Source of the DNA: Pseudomonas paralactis
GTDB taxonomy: Bacteria; Pseudomonadota; Gammaproteobacteria; Pseudomonadales; Pseudomonadaceae
DNA length: 64,000 nucleotides
Assembly: GCF_001439735.1 (NCBI RefSeq)
Contig: NZ_JYLN01000005.1
Coordinates: 434,001 to 498,000, forward strand
Reading direction: 5' to 3'
Positions 8,702 through 16,605 of this stretch are shown piece after piece; the stretch's first letter is position 1, and every line of letters begins with the position of its first letter. Made by a program: the position numbers and the translations under genes. Below the pieces are notes generated by a model that did not search any database, had not been told where the DNA came from, and saw nothing but the letters and a program-made list of their open reading frames with translations.

Positions 8702-8742
8702 GGGACTATCACTTCAGTCCCGGGCGCCAGTGACGTGGCGCC
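8702..8742. promoter_or_regulatory. Two adjacent palindromes upstream of the LuxR-type gene
   Basis: GGGACT (8702-8707) and AGTCCC (8716-8721) form a 20-base dyad with an 8-base centre, the size of a LuxR-type operator. It is followed immediately by GGCGCC (8723-8728) and GGCGCC (8737-8742), a self-complementary hexamer pair. A further perfect 16-base hairpin, TCACCC-TAAC-GGGTGA, is at 8665-8680 just after the kinase stop and may be a weak terminator. Binding is inferred from symmetry and position only. Confidence 0.4.
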
Positions 8743-8774
8743 GCACCCCAGCATTCTGACGGCGAGTCTTCGAA

Positions 8775-9614
8775 GTGGAAAATGACCGGTTTTCTTCAGC
8801 CCAATGGTTCGAGCAGATGGCCCGCGTCACCGCGAACATCGGCAATGCCGGCTTTGCCGCCGCACTGTTTGAGGCCCTTGGGTGTATCTGGCCGATTCAG
8901 GCCACGACCCTGTACTTGTACCCCCGCGACGGGATGCCCAGCGCATTGTTCGAGCTGGACGGGCCATGGCTGCCGCAAGGCAACGTGCGCCAGTACCTGT
9001 CGGGTTTCTATCTGCTTGATCCGTTCTACGGTGCCTGCGTGGAGGGCGCCGCGTCCGGCTGCTACGACCTCGCCGATGTAGCCCCCGATCACTTCGAACA
9101 CAGTGAGTATTACCAGTCGTTCTACCGGCATTCGCACCTGGAAGATGAGCTCAATTACATCCATCAGGCAGGCAATGGCCTGAGCCTGGCGGTGTCGCTG
9201 GCCTTCACGCAAAAGCTCGATGCCACCACCACGCAACAATTCAAGCGCATCACGCCGTGGGTGCTGGCGGTGCTGGGCAAGCACTTTGTCGGCCTGGATG
9301 CGCAGGGCGCACGGTTTGAGAGCTTGCTGGAGCAGCGTATTCATTCGGCACTCAATAACTTCGGCTCGTCGCTGTTGACCGAGCGCGAATGCCGGATCGC
9401 CCAGTTGATCCTGCGGGGCCACTCCACGCGCTCACTGGCCGAGCGCCTCGGGGTTTCCGAGGACACCATCAAGTCCCACCGTAAACACATCTACAGCAAG
9501 CTCGATATCGGTACGCAATCGGAACTGTTTTCGTTGTTTATCGATTCGTTGGCCGAAGCCCAGGGCGTGCTCAGCAAAGACCCCCTTGAAAGCTACATGA
9601 GCAAGAACCGCTGA
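8775..9614 (+). CDS. LuxR family transcriptional regulator
   Basis: 279 residues from GTG 8775. The C-terminal LuxR/GerE helix-turn-helix is clear at about residues 201-256 (LTERECRIAQLILRGHSTRS, then LAERLGVSEDTIKSHRKHIY). The N-terminal 190 residues are a GAF- or autoinducer-like sensory region that I cannot assign. No luxI-type synthase is nearby. It immediately precedes the transaminase, permease and dehydrogenase genes in the same direction, so it probably regulates amine catabolism. A 20-base dyad at 8702-8721 upstream could be its own operator. Confidence 0.88.
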   Translation: MENDRFSSAQWFEQMARVTANIGNAGFAAALFEALGCIWPIQATTLYLYPRDGMPSALFELDGPWLPQGNVRQYLSGFYLLDPFYGACVEGAASGCYDLADVAPDHFEHSEYYQSFYRHSHLEDELNYIHQAGNGLSLAVSLAFTQKLDATTTQQFKRITPWVLAVLGKHFVGLDAQGARFESLLEQRIHSALNNFGSSLLTERECRIAQLILRGHSTRSLAERLGVSEDTIKSHRKHIYSKLDIGTQSELFSLFIDSLAEAQGVLSKDPLESYMSKNR

Positions 9615-9662
9615 GCCGGGCCGCTCACCCAGGCATGACTACCCACAACAAGAGAAAAAGCC

Positions 9663-11045
9663 ATGAACTTACCCTTCGAACCCAAGCGCCGGACCCAGGA
9701 CTATCAGCAGTCTGATGCGGCTCACCATATCCATGCCTTTGTGGATCAAAAGGCGCTGAATGCCGAAGGTCCCCGCGTCATGGTCCGTGGTGAGGGCCTG
9801 TACCTGTGGGACAGCGAAGGCAAGCGTTATCTGGACGGAATGTCGGGCCTGTGGTGCACACAACTCGGTTACGGGCGCAAGGACCTGACCGCTGCCGCCG
9901 CGGCGCAGATGGACCAGTTGGCCTACTACAACATGTTCTTTCACACCACCCACCCGGCGGTGATCGAGCTGTCCGAGCTGTTGTTCAGCCTTTTGCCGGC
10001 TCACTACAGCCACGTGATCTACACCAACTCCGGCTCCGAAGCCAACGAGGTGCTGATCCGTACCGTGCGCCGTTATTGGCAAGTGCTCGGCAAGCCGCAG
10101 AAGAAAATCATGATCGGCCGCTGGAACGGCTATCACGGCTCGACCCTGGCGGCGTCAGCCCTGGGCGGCATGAAATTCATGCATGAGATGGGCGGCTTGA
10201 TTCCGGACGTTGCGCACATTGATGAACCGTATTGGTTCGCCCAGGGCGGGGATTTGACCCCGGACGAATTCGGTCGGCGCTGTGCGCTGCAACTGGAAGA
10301 GAAGATCCTGGAACTGGGCGCGGAAAACGTCGCAGGCTTTATCGCCGAACCCTTCCAGGGCGCAGGCGGCATGATCTTTCCACCGCAAAGCTATTGGCCG
10401 CACATCCAGCGGATCTGCCGTCAGTACGATGTGCTGCTGTGTGCAGATGAGGTGATTGGTGGTTTTGGCCGCACCGGCGAATGGTTTGCTCACCAGTATT
10501 TTGGGTTCGAACCCGATACCCTGTCGATCGCCAAGGGCCTGACGTCCGGCTACCTGCCCATGGGTGGTCTGGTGCTGAGCAAGCGCATGGCCGAGGCGTT
10601 GGTGGAGCAGGGCGGGGTCTTCGCCCATGGCCTGACGTATTCCGGGCATCCGGTCGCGGCGGCAGTGGCGCTGGCCAATCTCAAGGCGCTGCGCGATGAA
10701 GGCATTGTGCGCCAAGTGAAGGAAGACACCGGGCCGTATTTGCACAAGCTTTTGCGCGAAACCTTCGCCAATCACCCGCTGATTGGCGAGATCCAGGGCG
10801 CCGGAATGCTCGCGGCGTTGCAGTTCGCCGAGGACAAGGACACTCGCAAACGCTTCGCCAATGAGAACGACCTGGCGTGGCAGTGCCGCACATTTGGCTT
10901 TGAAGAAGGCGTGATCATTCGCTCGACCCTGGGCCGCATGATCATGGCACCGGCCCTGGTTGCCACACGCGCGGAGCTCGATGAACTGGTCGACAAAACC
11001 CGCATCGCGGTAGACCGCACCGCACGGATCGCGGGAAAGCTGTGA
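9663..11045 (+). CDS. Class III aminotransferase, SpuC-like (polyamine:pyruvate)
   Basis: 460 residues, a normal length for the omega-amino-acid/putrescine:pyruvate transaminases. PLP features are visible: NSGSEANE around residue 122, Asp262 in LLCADEVIGGFGRTG, and Schiff-base Lys291 in SIAKGLTSGYLPMGG. The N-terminal YLWDSEGKRYLDGMSGLWC is typical of SpuC and related enzymes, which transfer the amino group of putrescine, cadaverine or similar amines to pyruvate. The neighbouring PuuP-like permease and PuuC-like dehydrogenase support uptake, transamination and oxidation of an amine. Other omega-amine substrates are possible. Confidence 0.88.
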   Translation: MNLPFEPKRRTQDYQQSDAAHHIHAFVDQKALNAEGPRVMVRGEGLYLWDSEGKRYLDGMSGLWCTQLGYGRKDLTAAAAAQMDQLAYYNMFFHTTHPAVIELSELLFSLLPAHYSHVIYTNSGSEANEVLIRTVRRYWQVLGKPQKKIMIGRWNGYHGSTLAASALGGMKFMHEMGGLIPDVAHIDEPYWFAQGGDLTPDEFGRRCALQLEEKILELGAENVAGFIAEPFQGAGGMIFPPQSYWPHIQRICRQYDVLLCADEVIGGFGRTGEWFAHQYFGFEPDTLSIAKGLTSGYLPMGGLVLSKRMAEALVEQGGVFAHGLTYSGHPVAAAVALANLKALRDEGIVRQVKEDTGPYLHKLLRETFANHPLIGEIQGAGMLAALQFAEDKDTRKRFANENDLAWQCRTFGFEEGVIIRSTLGRMIMAPALVATRAELDELVDKTRIAVDRTARIAGKL

Positions 11046-11081
11046 AGGGCTGAGCGACTTCGCTTCTCGGTGGATTGAACC

Positions 11082-11112
11082 GGGTGGGCACCGAACATTG
11101 GGCTGCCCACCC
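11082..11112. terminator. Stem-loop between the transaminase and permease genes
   Basis: GGGTGGGCA (11082-11090) pairs perfectly with TGCCCACCC (11104-11112) across a 13-base loop. There is no T-run, so it is not a standard intrinsic terminator. It may lower expression of the downstream permease or stabilise the upstream mRNA 3' end. Confidence 0.45.
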
Positions 11113-11192
11113 AACCCCATGGATGACTCAATAACGGTATCGATCTGATCGAACGCCGCGGCGCCCTGCATTCCCATTTCCAGGAGTCAGCA

Positions 11193-12566
11193 ATGAATAC
11201 AATAACAAACGCAGCCGATACTCCCGCCCATCACACCCCATCAACCTCATCGCGCCGTTTTCGACAACCCCTGGGCCTGGTCGGGCTGGTGCTGTTTGGA
11301 CTGGCGTATATGGTGCCGCTGGCGGTGTTCACCACCTACGGGCTGGTGACGCAAATGACCAAGGGCCACCTGGCCACCGCTTACCTGTTGACGCTGGCGG
11401 CCATGTTGCTCACGGCCTACAGCTATGGCTGCATGGTCCAGGCGCATCCCTATTCGGGCTCGGTCTATACCTACACGCGCAAGGCGTTTGGCGCCTGCTT
11501 CGGTTTTATCGCCGGATGGACCTTGCTGCTGGATTACATCTTCCTGCCGCTGCTCAGCTATTTGTTGATCGGCATCTACCTGTCCGAATACTTTCCCGGC
11601 GTGCCGACTGCCGTATGGGTACTGGGCTCCATTGCCCTGGTGACGGCGCTCAACCTGGTGGGTATCGAGTCGATCACCCGAGTCAACTGGGTGCTGATCG
11701 TGGCGCAACTGGTGTTCATCGTGGTGTTTGTGGCGTTGTCGATCCACAACCTGAGCGGGCAGGCCGAACCGGTGTCGTTGCTCAAGCCGTTTCACCATGA
11801 CGGCTTCAGCGTACCGCTGATCATGACCGGCGCGGCGGTGCTGTGCTTGTCGTTTTTGGGCTTTGATGCGGTGTCGACCATGGCCGAAGAAACCCCCAAC
11901 CCGCGCCGTACCATCCCTATTGCAATCATGGCGGTGTCGTTGATCGGTGGGCTGTTGTTCCTGGTGGTTTCCTATTGCGCGCAGTTGGTATTCCCGCAAT
12001 GGAGCAGCTTCGCCGACCCTGACTCGGCGTCGGTGGATGTGATGCGCCGCGTAGGCGGTGAGCTGTTGGTCAGCGCCTTTACCGCGACCTATGTAGCGGG
12101 CTGTTTCGCCTCGGCGATGGTCTCCCAGGCCAGTGTGTCTCGCGTGCTGTTCGCAATGGGCCGCGACGGTGCGCTGCCCAGGGTGTTCGGCAAGCTGGTA
12201 ACGAAGAAACGCGTGCCGGCCAACGCGATCATGCTGGTCAGCCTGTTCTCGCTGATCGCTCTGTTTATCACGCTGGACACCGTGGCCAACATGATCAGCT
12301 TCGGCGCGCTGTTTGCGTTTTCGGCGGTCAACCTGGCAGTGATCAAGCATTACCTGGGCGACCAGAAACTGCGCGGCACCCGCAACTACCTGCTTTACGC
12401 CGTTCTACCGGGCCTGGGGTTTCTCAGCACGCTGTGGCTGTGGACGAGCCTGTCGGGCATGTCATTCACCATCGGCTTGTGCTGGATGGGCCTGGGGCTG
12501 CTGTGTTTGTTCTGCGTCACACGTGGCTTCCGGGTACGTATGCCGGACCTGCAAATGGCTGAATAA
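11193..12566 (+). CDS. APC-family amino acid/polyamine permease, PuuP-like
   Basis: 457 residues with about 12 membrane helices and a short cytoplasmic N-tail. Start at ATG 11193 with AGGAG. The first helix GLVGLVLFGLAYMVPLAVF and the following GSVYTYTRKAFG and WTLLLDYIFLPLL resemble E. coli PuuP, the putrescine importer, more than general amino-acid permeases. The helix with FLGFDAVSTMAEE is characteristic of the APC superfamily. Its setting between a SpuC-like transaminase and a PuuC-like dehydrogenase supports a diamine or aminoaldehyde-yielding substrate, though this is inferred. Confidence 0.88.
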   Translation: MNTITNAADTPAHHTPSTSSRRFRQPLGLVGLVLFGLAYMVPLAVFTTYGLVTQMTKGHLATAYLLTLAAMLLTAYSYGCMVQAHPYSGSVYTYTRKAFGACFGFIAGWTLLLDYIFLPLLSYLLIGIYLSEYFPGVPTAVWVLGSIALVTALNLVGIESITRVNWVLIVAQLVFIVVFVALSIHNLSGQAEPVSLLKPFHHDGFSVPLIMTGAAVLCLSFLGFDAVSTMAEETPNPRRTIPIAIMAVSLIGGLLFLVVSYCAQLVFPQWSSFADPDSASVDVMRRVGGELLVSAFTATYVAGCFASAMVSQASVSRVLFAMGRDGALPRVFGKLVTKKRVPANAIMLVSLFSLIALFITLDTVANMISFGALFAFSAVNLAVIKHYLGDQKLRGTRNYLLYAVLPGLGFLSTLWLWTSLSGMSFTIGLCWMGLGLLCLFCVTRGFRVRMPDLQMAE

Positions 12567-12587
12567 ACATCAACCCCTCGGTTCATT

Positions 12588-12687
12588 TGTAGGCGCGAGC
12601 TTGCTCGCGAAAAACGTCAACGATAACGGGTTTTTCTTGAGTGAACGCGGCGCCTATGGGGTTTTCGCGAGCAAGCTCGCGCCTACA
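12588..12687. repeat. REPIN between permease and aldehyde dehydrogenase genes
   Basis: Left arm GTAGGCGCGAGCTTGCTCGC at 12589-12608 and the inverted copy GCGAGCAAGCTCGCGCCTAC ending at 12686. The arms are the GGCGCGAGC variant of the same REP family seen at 1214. The inner region contains CAACGATAACG, shared with the first element. Confidence 0.93.
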
Positions 12688-12742
12688 AAAGCCTTAAGGC
12701 TGACCAGATGTTTACCTATCCATCCCCCTTCAGGAATACAGC

Positions 12743-14233
12743 ATGTTCAACCTCGAATACTGGCAGCAACGCGCTGCCCGCCAAACCTTCATCAACACCG
12801 CCCTGATCGACGGCCAACCTGTGAGTGCACGGTCCGGTGTCACGTTCGACACCATCAACCCGGCGACCCAGCAACGGCTTGCGCAGGTCGCCGCTTGCGG
12901 TGACGCAGAAGTTGAGCTTGCGGTGCGGTCCGCGCGCCGTGCGTTTGACCAGGGGCCCTGGCGGCGAATGCCACCAGGCGAGCGCAAGAAAATCCTGCTT
13001 AAACTCTCCGAGCTGTTGATGACCCACCGTGAAGAACTGGCGCTGCTGGACTCCCTGAACATGGGCAAGCCGGTGATGGACGCCTATAACGTCGACGTAC
13101 CCGGTGCCGCTCATGTGTTCGCCTGGTACGGCGAAGCCTTGGACAAAATCTACGACCAGGTCGCGCCGACCGCCCACAACGCCTTGGCGACCATCACCCG
13201 CGAAGCGTTGGGGGTGATTGCGGCAGTGGTGCCATGGAACTTCCCGCTGGACATGGCCGCCTGGAAACTGGCGCCTGCTTTGGCGGCGGGCAACAGTGTG
13301 GTGCTCAAGCCCGCTGAGCAGTCACCGTTCTCTGCACTGCGCCTGGCGGAATTGGCCCTTGAAGCGGGGATTCCGCCGGGTGTACTGAACGTGGTGCCTG
13401 GCATGGGCGAGAGCGCCGGCAAGGCCCTGGGGTTGCACTCGGACGTGGATTGCCTGGTGTTTACCGGCTCCACCCAGGTGGGCAAATACTTCATGCAGTA
13501 CGCCGCCCAGTCCAACCTCAAGCAGGTCTGGCTGGAGTGTGGCGGCAAAAGCCCGAACCTGGTGTTTGCAGACTGTCAGGACCTGGACCTGGCGGCCGAA
13601 AAGGCGGCGTTCGGGATTTTCTTTAACCAGGGCGAAGTGTGCTCGGCCAACTCGCGCCTGTATGTGCAACGCTCCATTCACGATGAGTTCGTCGAGCGCC
13701 TGGTCGCCAAGTCCCGGGCATGGATACCCGGCAATCCCCTGGACCCGCGCAGCGCTGCCGGTGCAATCGTCGACAGCGGGCAAACCGCACGCATCATGCA
13801 AGCCATCAGCCAGGCGCGCACCGACGGCGCCACGCTGTTGGTGGGGGGCGAGCAGATGACCCTCAACGGTTCATCAAACTTCATCCAGCCGACGATCTTT
13901 GGCGACGTCACCCCGGGTATGAGCCTTTGCCGCGATGAAGTGTTTGGCCCCGTGCTGGCGGTGAGCGCCTTCGACACCGAAGAACAGGCCGTGCAGCAGG
14001 CCAACGCGAGTATCTACGGCCTGGCGGCATCGGTGTGGAGTGACGACCTGAACCGCGCGCACCGCGTGGCTCGCGCCCTGAATGCCGGCACTGTGTCGGT
14101 CAATACAATCGACGCGCTGGATGTCACGGTGCCCTTTGGCGGGGGCAAGCAGTCCGGCTTTGGGCGTGATCTGTCGCTGCATTCGTTTGATAAGTACACG
14201 CAGTTGAAAACCACCTGGTTTGAGTTGCGTTAA
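12743..14233 (+). CDS. Aldehyde dehydrogenase, PuuC/KauB-like
   Basis: 496 residues, a full-length NAD(P)-dependent aldehyde dehydrogenase. The general-base Glu265 (WLECGGKSP), catalytic Cys300 (FFNQGEVCSANSRL), cofactor loop FTGSTQVGK and PWNFPLD are all present. The N-terminus (YWQQRAARQTFINTALIDG) matches gamma-glutamyl-gamma-aminobutyraldehyde dehydrogenase PuuC and the KauB subgroup, which oxidise aldehydes from polyamine breakdown. It would act on the aldehyde made by the upstream transaminase. A REPIN separates it from the permease, so it may have its own promoter. Start ATG 12743 has AGGAA nine bases upstream. Confidence 0.9.
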   Translation: MFNLEYWQQRAARQTFINTALIDGQPVSARSGVTFDTINPATQQRLAQVAACGDAEVELAVRSARRAFDQGPWRRMPPGERKKILLKLSELLMTHREELALLDSLNMGKPVMDAYNVDVPGAAHVFAWYGEALDKIYDQVAPTAHNALATITREALGVIAAVVPWNFPLDMAAWKLAPALAAGNSVVLKPAEQSPFSALRLAELALEAGIPPGVLNVVPGMGESAGKALGLHSDVDCLVFTGSTQVGKYFMQYAAQSNLKQVWLECGGKSPNLVFADCQDLDLAAEKAAFGIFFNQGEVCSANSRLYVQRSIHDEFVERLVAKSRAWIPGNPLDPRSAAGAIVDSGQTARIMQAISQARTDGATLLVGGEQMTLNGSSNFIQPTIFGDVTPGMSLCRDEVFGPVLAVSAFDTEEQAVQQANASIYGLAASVWSDDLNRAHRVARALNAGTVSVNTIDALDVTVPFGGGKQSGFGRDLSLHSFDKYTQLKTTWFELR

Positions 14234-14313
14234 CGGCCCCGTTTCGCATAACTGCTGTGCAGGTGCAGGGATTAATCCGCCAGCGCACACTGCCTATAGT
14301 TGATTCACGCACT

Positions 14314-14333
14314 GCAGCGCTTAAAAGCGCTGC
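14314..14333. promoter_or_regulatory. Perfect 20-base palindromic hairpin before the bicupin gene
   Basis: GCAGCGCT-TAAA-AGCGCTGC is perfectly symmetric (8-base arms, 4-base loop). It lies 80 bases after the dehydrogenase stop and 31 bases before the bicupin start. No T-run follows. It could be a terminator/processing hairpin or an operator. Confidence 0.5.
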
Positions 14334-14363
14334 GGGCTCCAGCCAACGACTGAGGTGAGCCTG

Positions 14364-15296
14364 ATGAACCGTGAATTCAACCCCGCGCTGGCGGATATAA
14401 ACCAGGTGGACGCCGAGTACTTCGAGTACAGCAAGGCGGCCAACCCCATCAGTGCCAACCTGATTGCGCGCATTCCCTACCACAGCTTTCCCGCCTCGTT
14501 ATACGACAGTGGCCCTTCACGCGTGGTCCCGCTGGACCTCAGCGAGGCCTTGGGCTGCGAAGGCCCCGCGACAGGTCCCGGGCTGTGCGCGAACTTCATG
14601 CGTCTTAACCGTGGCGACACGCTGACCTTGCAACCCAATGCGACCTCCCAGGTGTTCTATGTGATCGCCGGGGAGGGCAGGCTGGTTCAGGGCGAGCATG
14701 AGATTCAATGGTCAAAAGGCTGTTTTATTGCCTTGCCAGGCTTGCAGGCGGTGCACTTCAGTGCCAGCCAGGATGCGCGTCTTTACTACGTGCACGATGA
14801 ACCCTTGCTGCGCTACCTGGGAGTGACACGTAGCGTAGACCGCTTCGCGCCGACGCTCTACCCCGCAGCGTTGGCTAACGCCAAGTTGCGCGAAGCGGCC
14901 GACGATCCCCGGGCGCAAGACCGCAGCCGCATCAGCATTTTGCTGGGCAACCGCAACTTCCCCCAGACGCGCACCGTGACCCATGTGCTGTGGGCGATGT
15001 ACGGCATCCTGCCGGCAGGCTCGGTACAAAAACCTCACCGGCACCAGTCGATTGCGCTGGATTTCATCATTGATTGCCCGTCGGGGTGTTACTCGCTGGT
15101 GGGCACCGAGCTGGACGCGGATGGTCAGATCCGCAATCCGCAGCGGGTGGACTGGTCGCCTGGCCTGGCATTTGTCACGCCTCCGGGCTATTGGCACGCG
15201 CACTTCAACGAATCGGACACCGAGGCGTTCCTGATTCCGATTCAGGACGCAGGGCTGCAAACCTATCTGCGCTCCCTGGATATTCGCTTCAGTTGA
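14364..15296 (+). CDS. Bicupin protein of unknown activity
   Basis: 310 residues. The ATG at 14364 is preferred over the in-frame GTG at 14355 because GAGGTGAG just upstream is the Shine-Dalgarno. Two cupin folds are visible. The first, around residues 75-145, has LRPGD-like MRLNRGDTLTLQPNATSQVF and a GEGRLV turn. The second, around 205-300, has the metal-ligand pattern HRHQS and a late PGYWHAHFNESD. Such proteins include dioxygenases and sugar or ureidoglycolate enzymes, so the reaction cannot be named. The second cupin retains histidines suitable for a metal; the first does not obviously. The place at the end of the amine block suggests a role in, or sensing of, that pathway. Confidence 0.75.
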   Translation: MNREFNPALADINQVDAEYFEYSKAANPISANLIARIPYHSFPASLYDSGPSRVVPLDLSEALGCEGPATGPGLCANFMRLNRGDTLTLQPNATSQVFYVIAGEGRLVQGEHEIQWSKGCFIALPGLQAVHFSASQDARLYYVHDEPLLRYLGVTRSVDRFAPTLYPAALANAKLREAADDPRAQDRSRISILLGNRNFPQTRTVTHVLWAMYGILPAGSVQKPHRHQSIALDFIIDCPSGCYSLVGTELDADGQIRNPQRVDWSPGLAFVTPPGYWHAHFNESDTEAFLIPIQDAGLQTYLRSLDIRFS

Positions 15297-15297
15297 G

Positions 15298-16203
15298 TCA
15301 TGTCCACTCAGGCGTCTGGCCCAGTCGCTCAACGATAAAGTCGATAAAACACCTGACCTTGGACGACACGATGCGCTTGGGCGGGTAGACAAACCACACG
15401 GCGAAGTCGCGCTCGACATCGCGTATTCGCCATTGCGGCAGCCACACGAGCAGCTCGCCGGCCTGGATGCTCTGGGCGACCAGCCAATCCGGTAACAGGG
15501 CAAAGCCCAACCCTTGGCGTGCGGCGATCAGTTGGGCGTCGAGGTCATTTATCCGAATGCCGCCGTTATGCAGCAGCGGTGCGACCTGGTCCCCGCAGAC
15601 AAAGCTGATAGCGCCCGCAGGAGAGGTACCCAGCACCGCGGGCACACCGGTGAGGTCGGTTGGGGTTGTTGGTGCACCGTGCTGCCCGGCAAAAGCCGGG
15701 CTCACCACCACGCGGTAATGGCCGTCGCAGAGTTTGCGCGCCTTGAGCGTTGAATCGGCCAGCGCGCCAATGCGAATGGCTAGATCAACGCCTGCATGAA
15801 TCAAGTTGACCTGCGCGTTGTCCAGCACCAGTTCCAGGCTGATTTGCGGGTAGCGCGCGCCAAAGTCCTTCAAGGCCGCAAGGATGTGATGGCGGGCGAA
15901 GGCCGGTGGCAGGTTGAGCTTCAACACGCCCCGGGGCTGCTCGTTTAACGCAGACGTCGCCGCTTTGGCATGTTCCAGTTCATCCAGCACCCTGCGCGCG
16001 TGCATCAGGAAGGTTTGGCCGCCTTCGGTCAGGTGCAGGGTGCGTGTGGAGCGATTGAACAGCGCGATACCCAGGTCCTGCTCAAGGTCCTTTACGTAGC
16101 GTGAAACCGTGGACGCCTTGATCCCCAACCGCTCGGCGGCGCGGGAGAAGTTATTGCCTTCGGCGGCTTCGACGAAGGCGGTGAGGGCACTGAAATAGTC
16201 CAA
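15298..16203 (-). CDS. LysR family transcriptional regulator
   Basis: 301 residues. The N-terminal winged HTH is typical (FVEAAEGNNFSRAAERLGIK, then ASTVSRYVKDLEQDLGIALF), with the periplasmic-binding-like effector domain after residue 90. It resembles the CrgA/AaeR-like subgroup, often controlling a divergent gene. It is convergent with the bicupin gene (one base between the stops) and divergent from the HypX-like gene at 16606 across 402 bases. That divergent gene is its most likely target by position. The ligand is unknown. Confidence 0.92.
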   Translation of the reverse strand: MDYFSALTAFVEAAEGNNFSRAAERLGIKASTVSRYVKDLEQDLGIALFNRSTRTLHLTEGGQTFLMHARRVLDELEHAKAATSALNEQPRGVLKLNLPPAFARHHILAALKDFGARYPQISLELVLDNAQVNLIHAGVDLAIRIGALADSTLKARKLCDGHYRVVVSPAFAGQHGAPTTPTDLTGVPAVLGTSPAGAISFVCGDQVAPLLHNGGIRINDLDAQLIAARQGLGFALLPDWLVAQSIQAGELLVWLPQWRIRDVERDFAVWFVYPPKRIVSSKVRCFIDFIVERLGQTPEWT

Positions 16204-16298
16204 GGACAGCCTCGGGGCAGGGCAGGGAGAGGTGCAGATTGTTGAAGTTTGGACGGTGCTGTCAACCTTATGTGCTTAGCCAGTCAGTCAAGGATTTT

Positions 16299-16345
16299 GT
16301 AGGCGCGAGCTTGCTCGCGAGAAACCCATAGGCACCGCGTTTATT
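16299..16345. repeat. Single (half) REP sequence in the LysR-hypX intergenic region
   Basis: GTAGGCGCGAGCTTGCTCGC begins at 16299, followed by CCCATAGGCACCGCGTT, which matches (inverted) the inner part of the REPIN at 12588. The partner arm is missing, so this is a decayed REPIN. The remaining 402-base gap (16204-16605) shows no gene; the 3' half must contain the promoter of the HypX-like gene, with CAAGGAAGAG before its ATG as ribosome-binding site. Confidence 0.8.
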
Positions 16346-16605
16346 CTGGAAGCACTTTGCACCTGAATGTCGCTCAACTGCGCATCCTTGAGCTCTGCGA
16401 AACGCTGCTTGAGCAATACCTGGGCTACTTTTGGCTAAAGAGTGTCTGCGTCGTATTCAAGCGTGCGGATCTGGGCATTGCTCATACAAAATTGATCCGG
16501 ATCAGGTGGCGCGGCTGCCGCGCTCTATAACCTTGGGCTTCCATCAAAGGCCAGGGACGGCTCAAGGAGCACCTCTGGTCGCCCAATCTCAAGGAAGAGT
16601 CAGCC

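Noticed and set aside
8775..9614. Quorum-sensing LuxR/LuxI system
   Set aside because: No luxI-type synthase nearby and the N-terminal domain lacks clear autoinducer-binding motifs; linkage to amine catabolic genes is the simpler reading.
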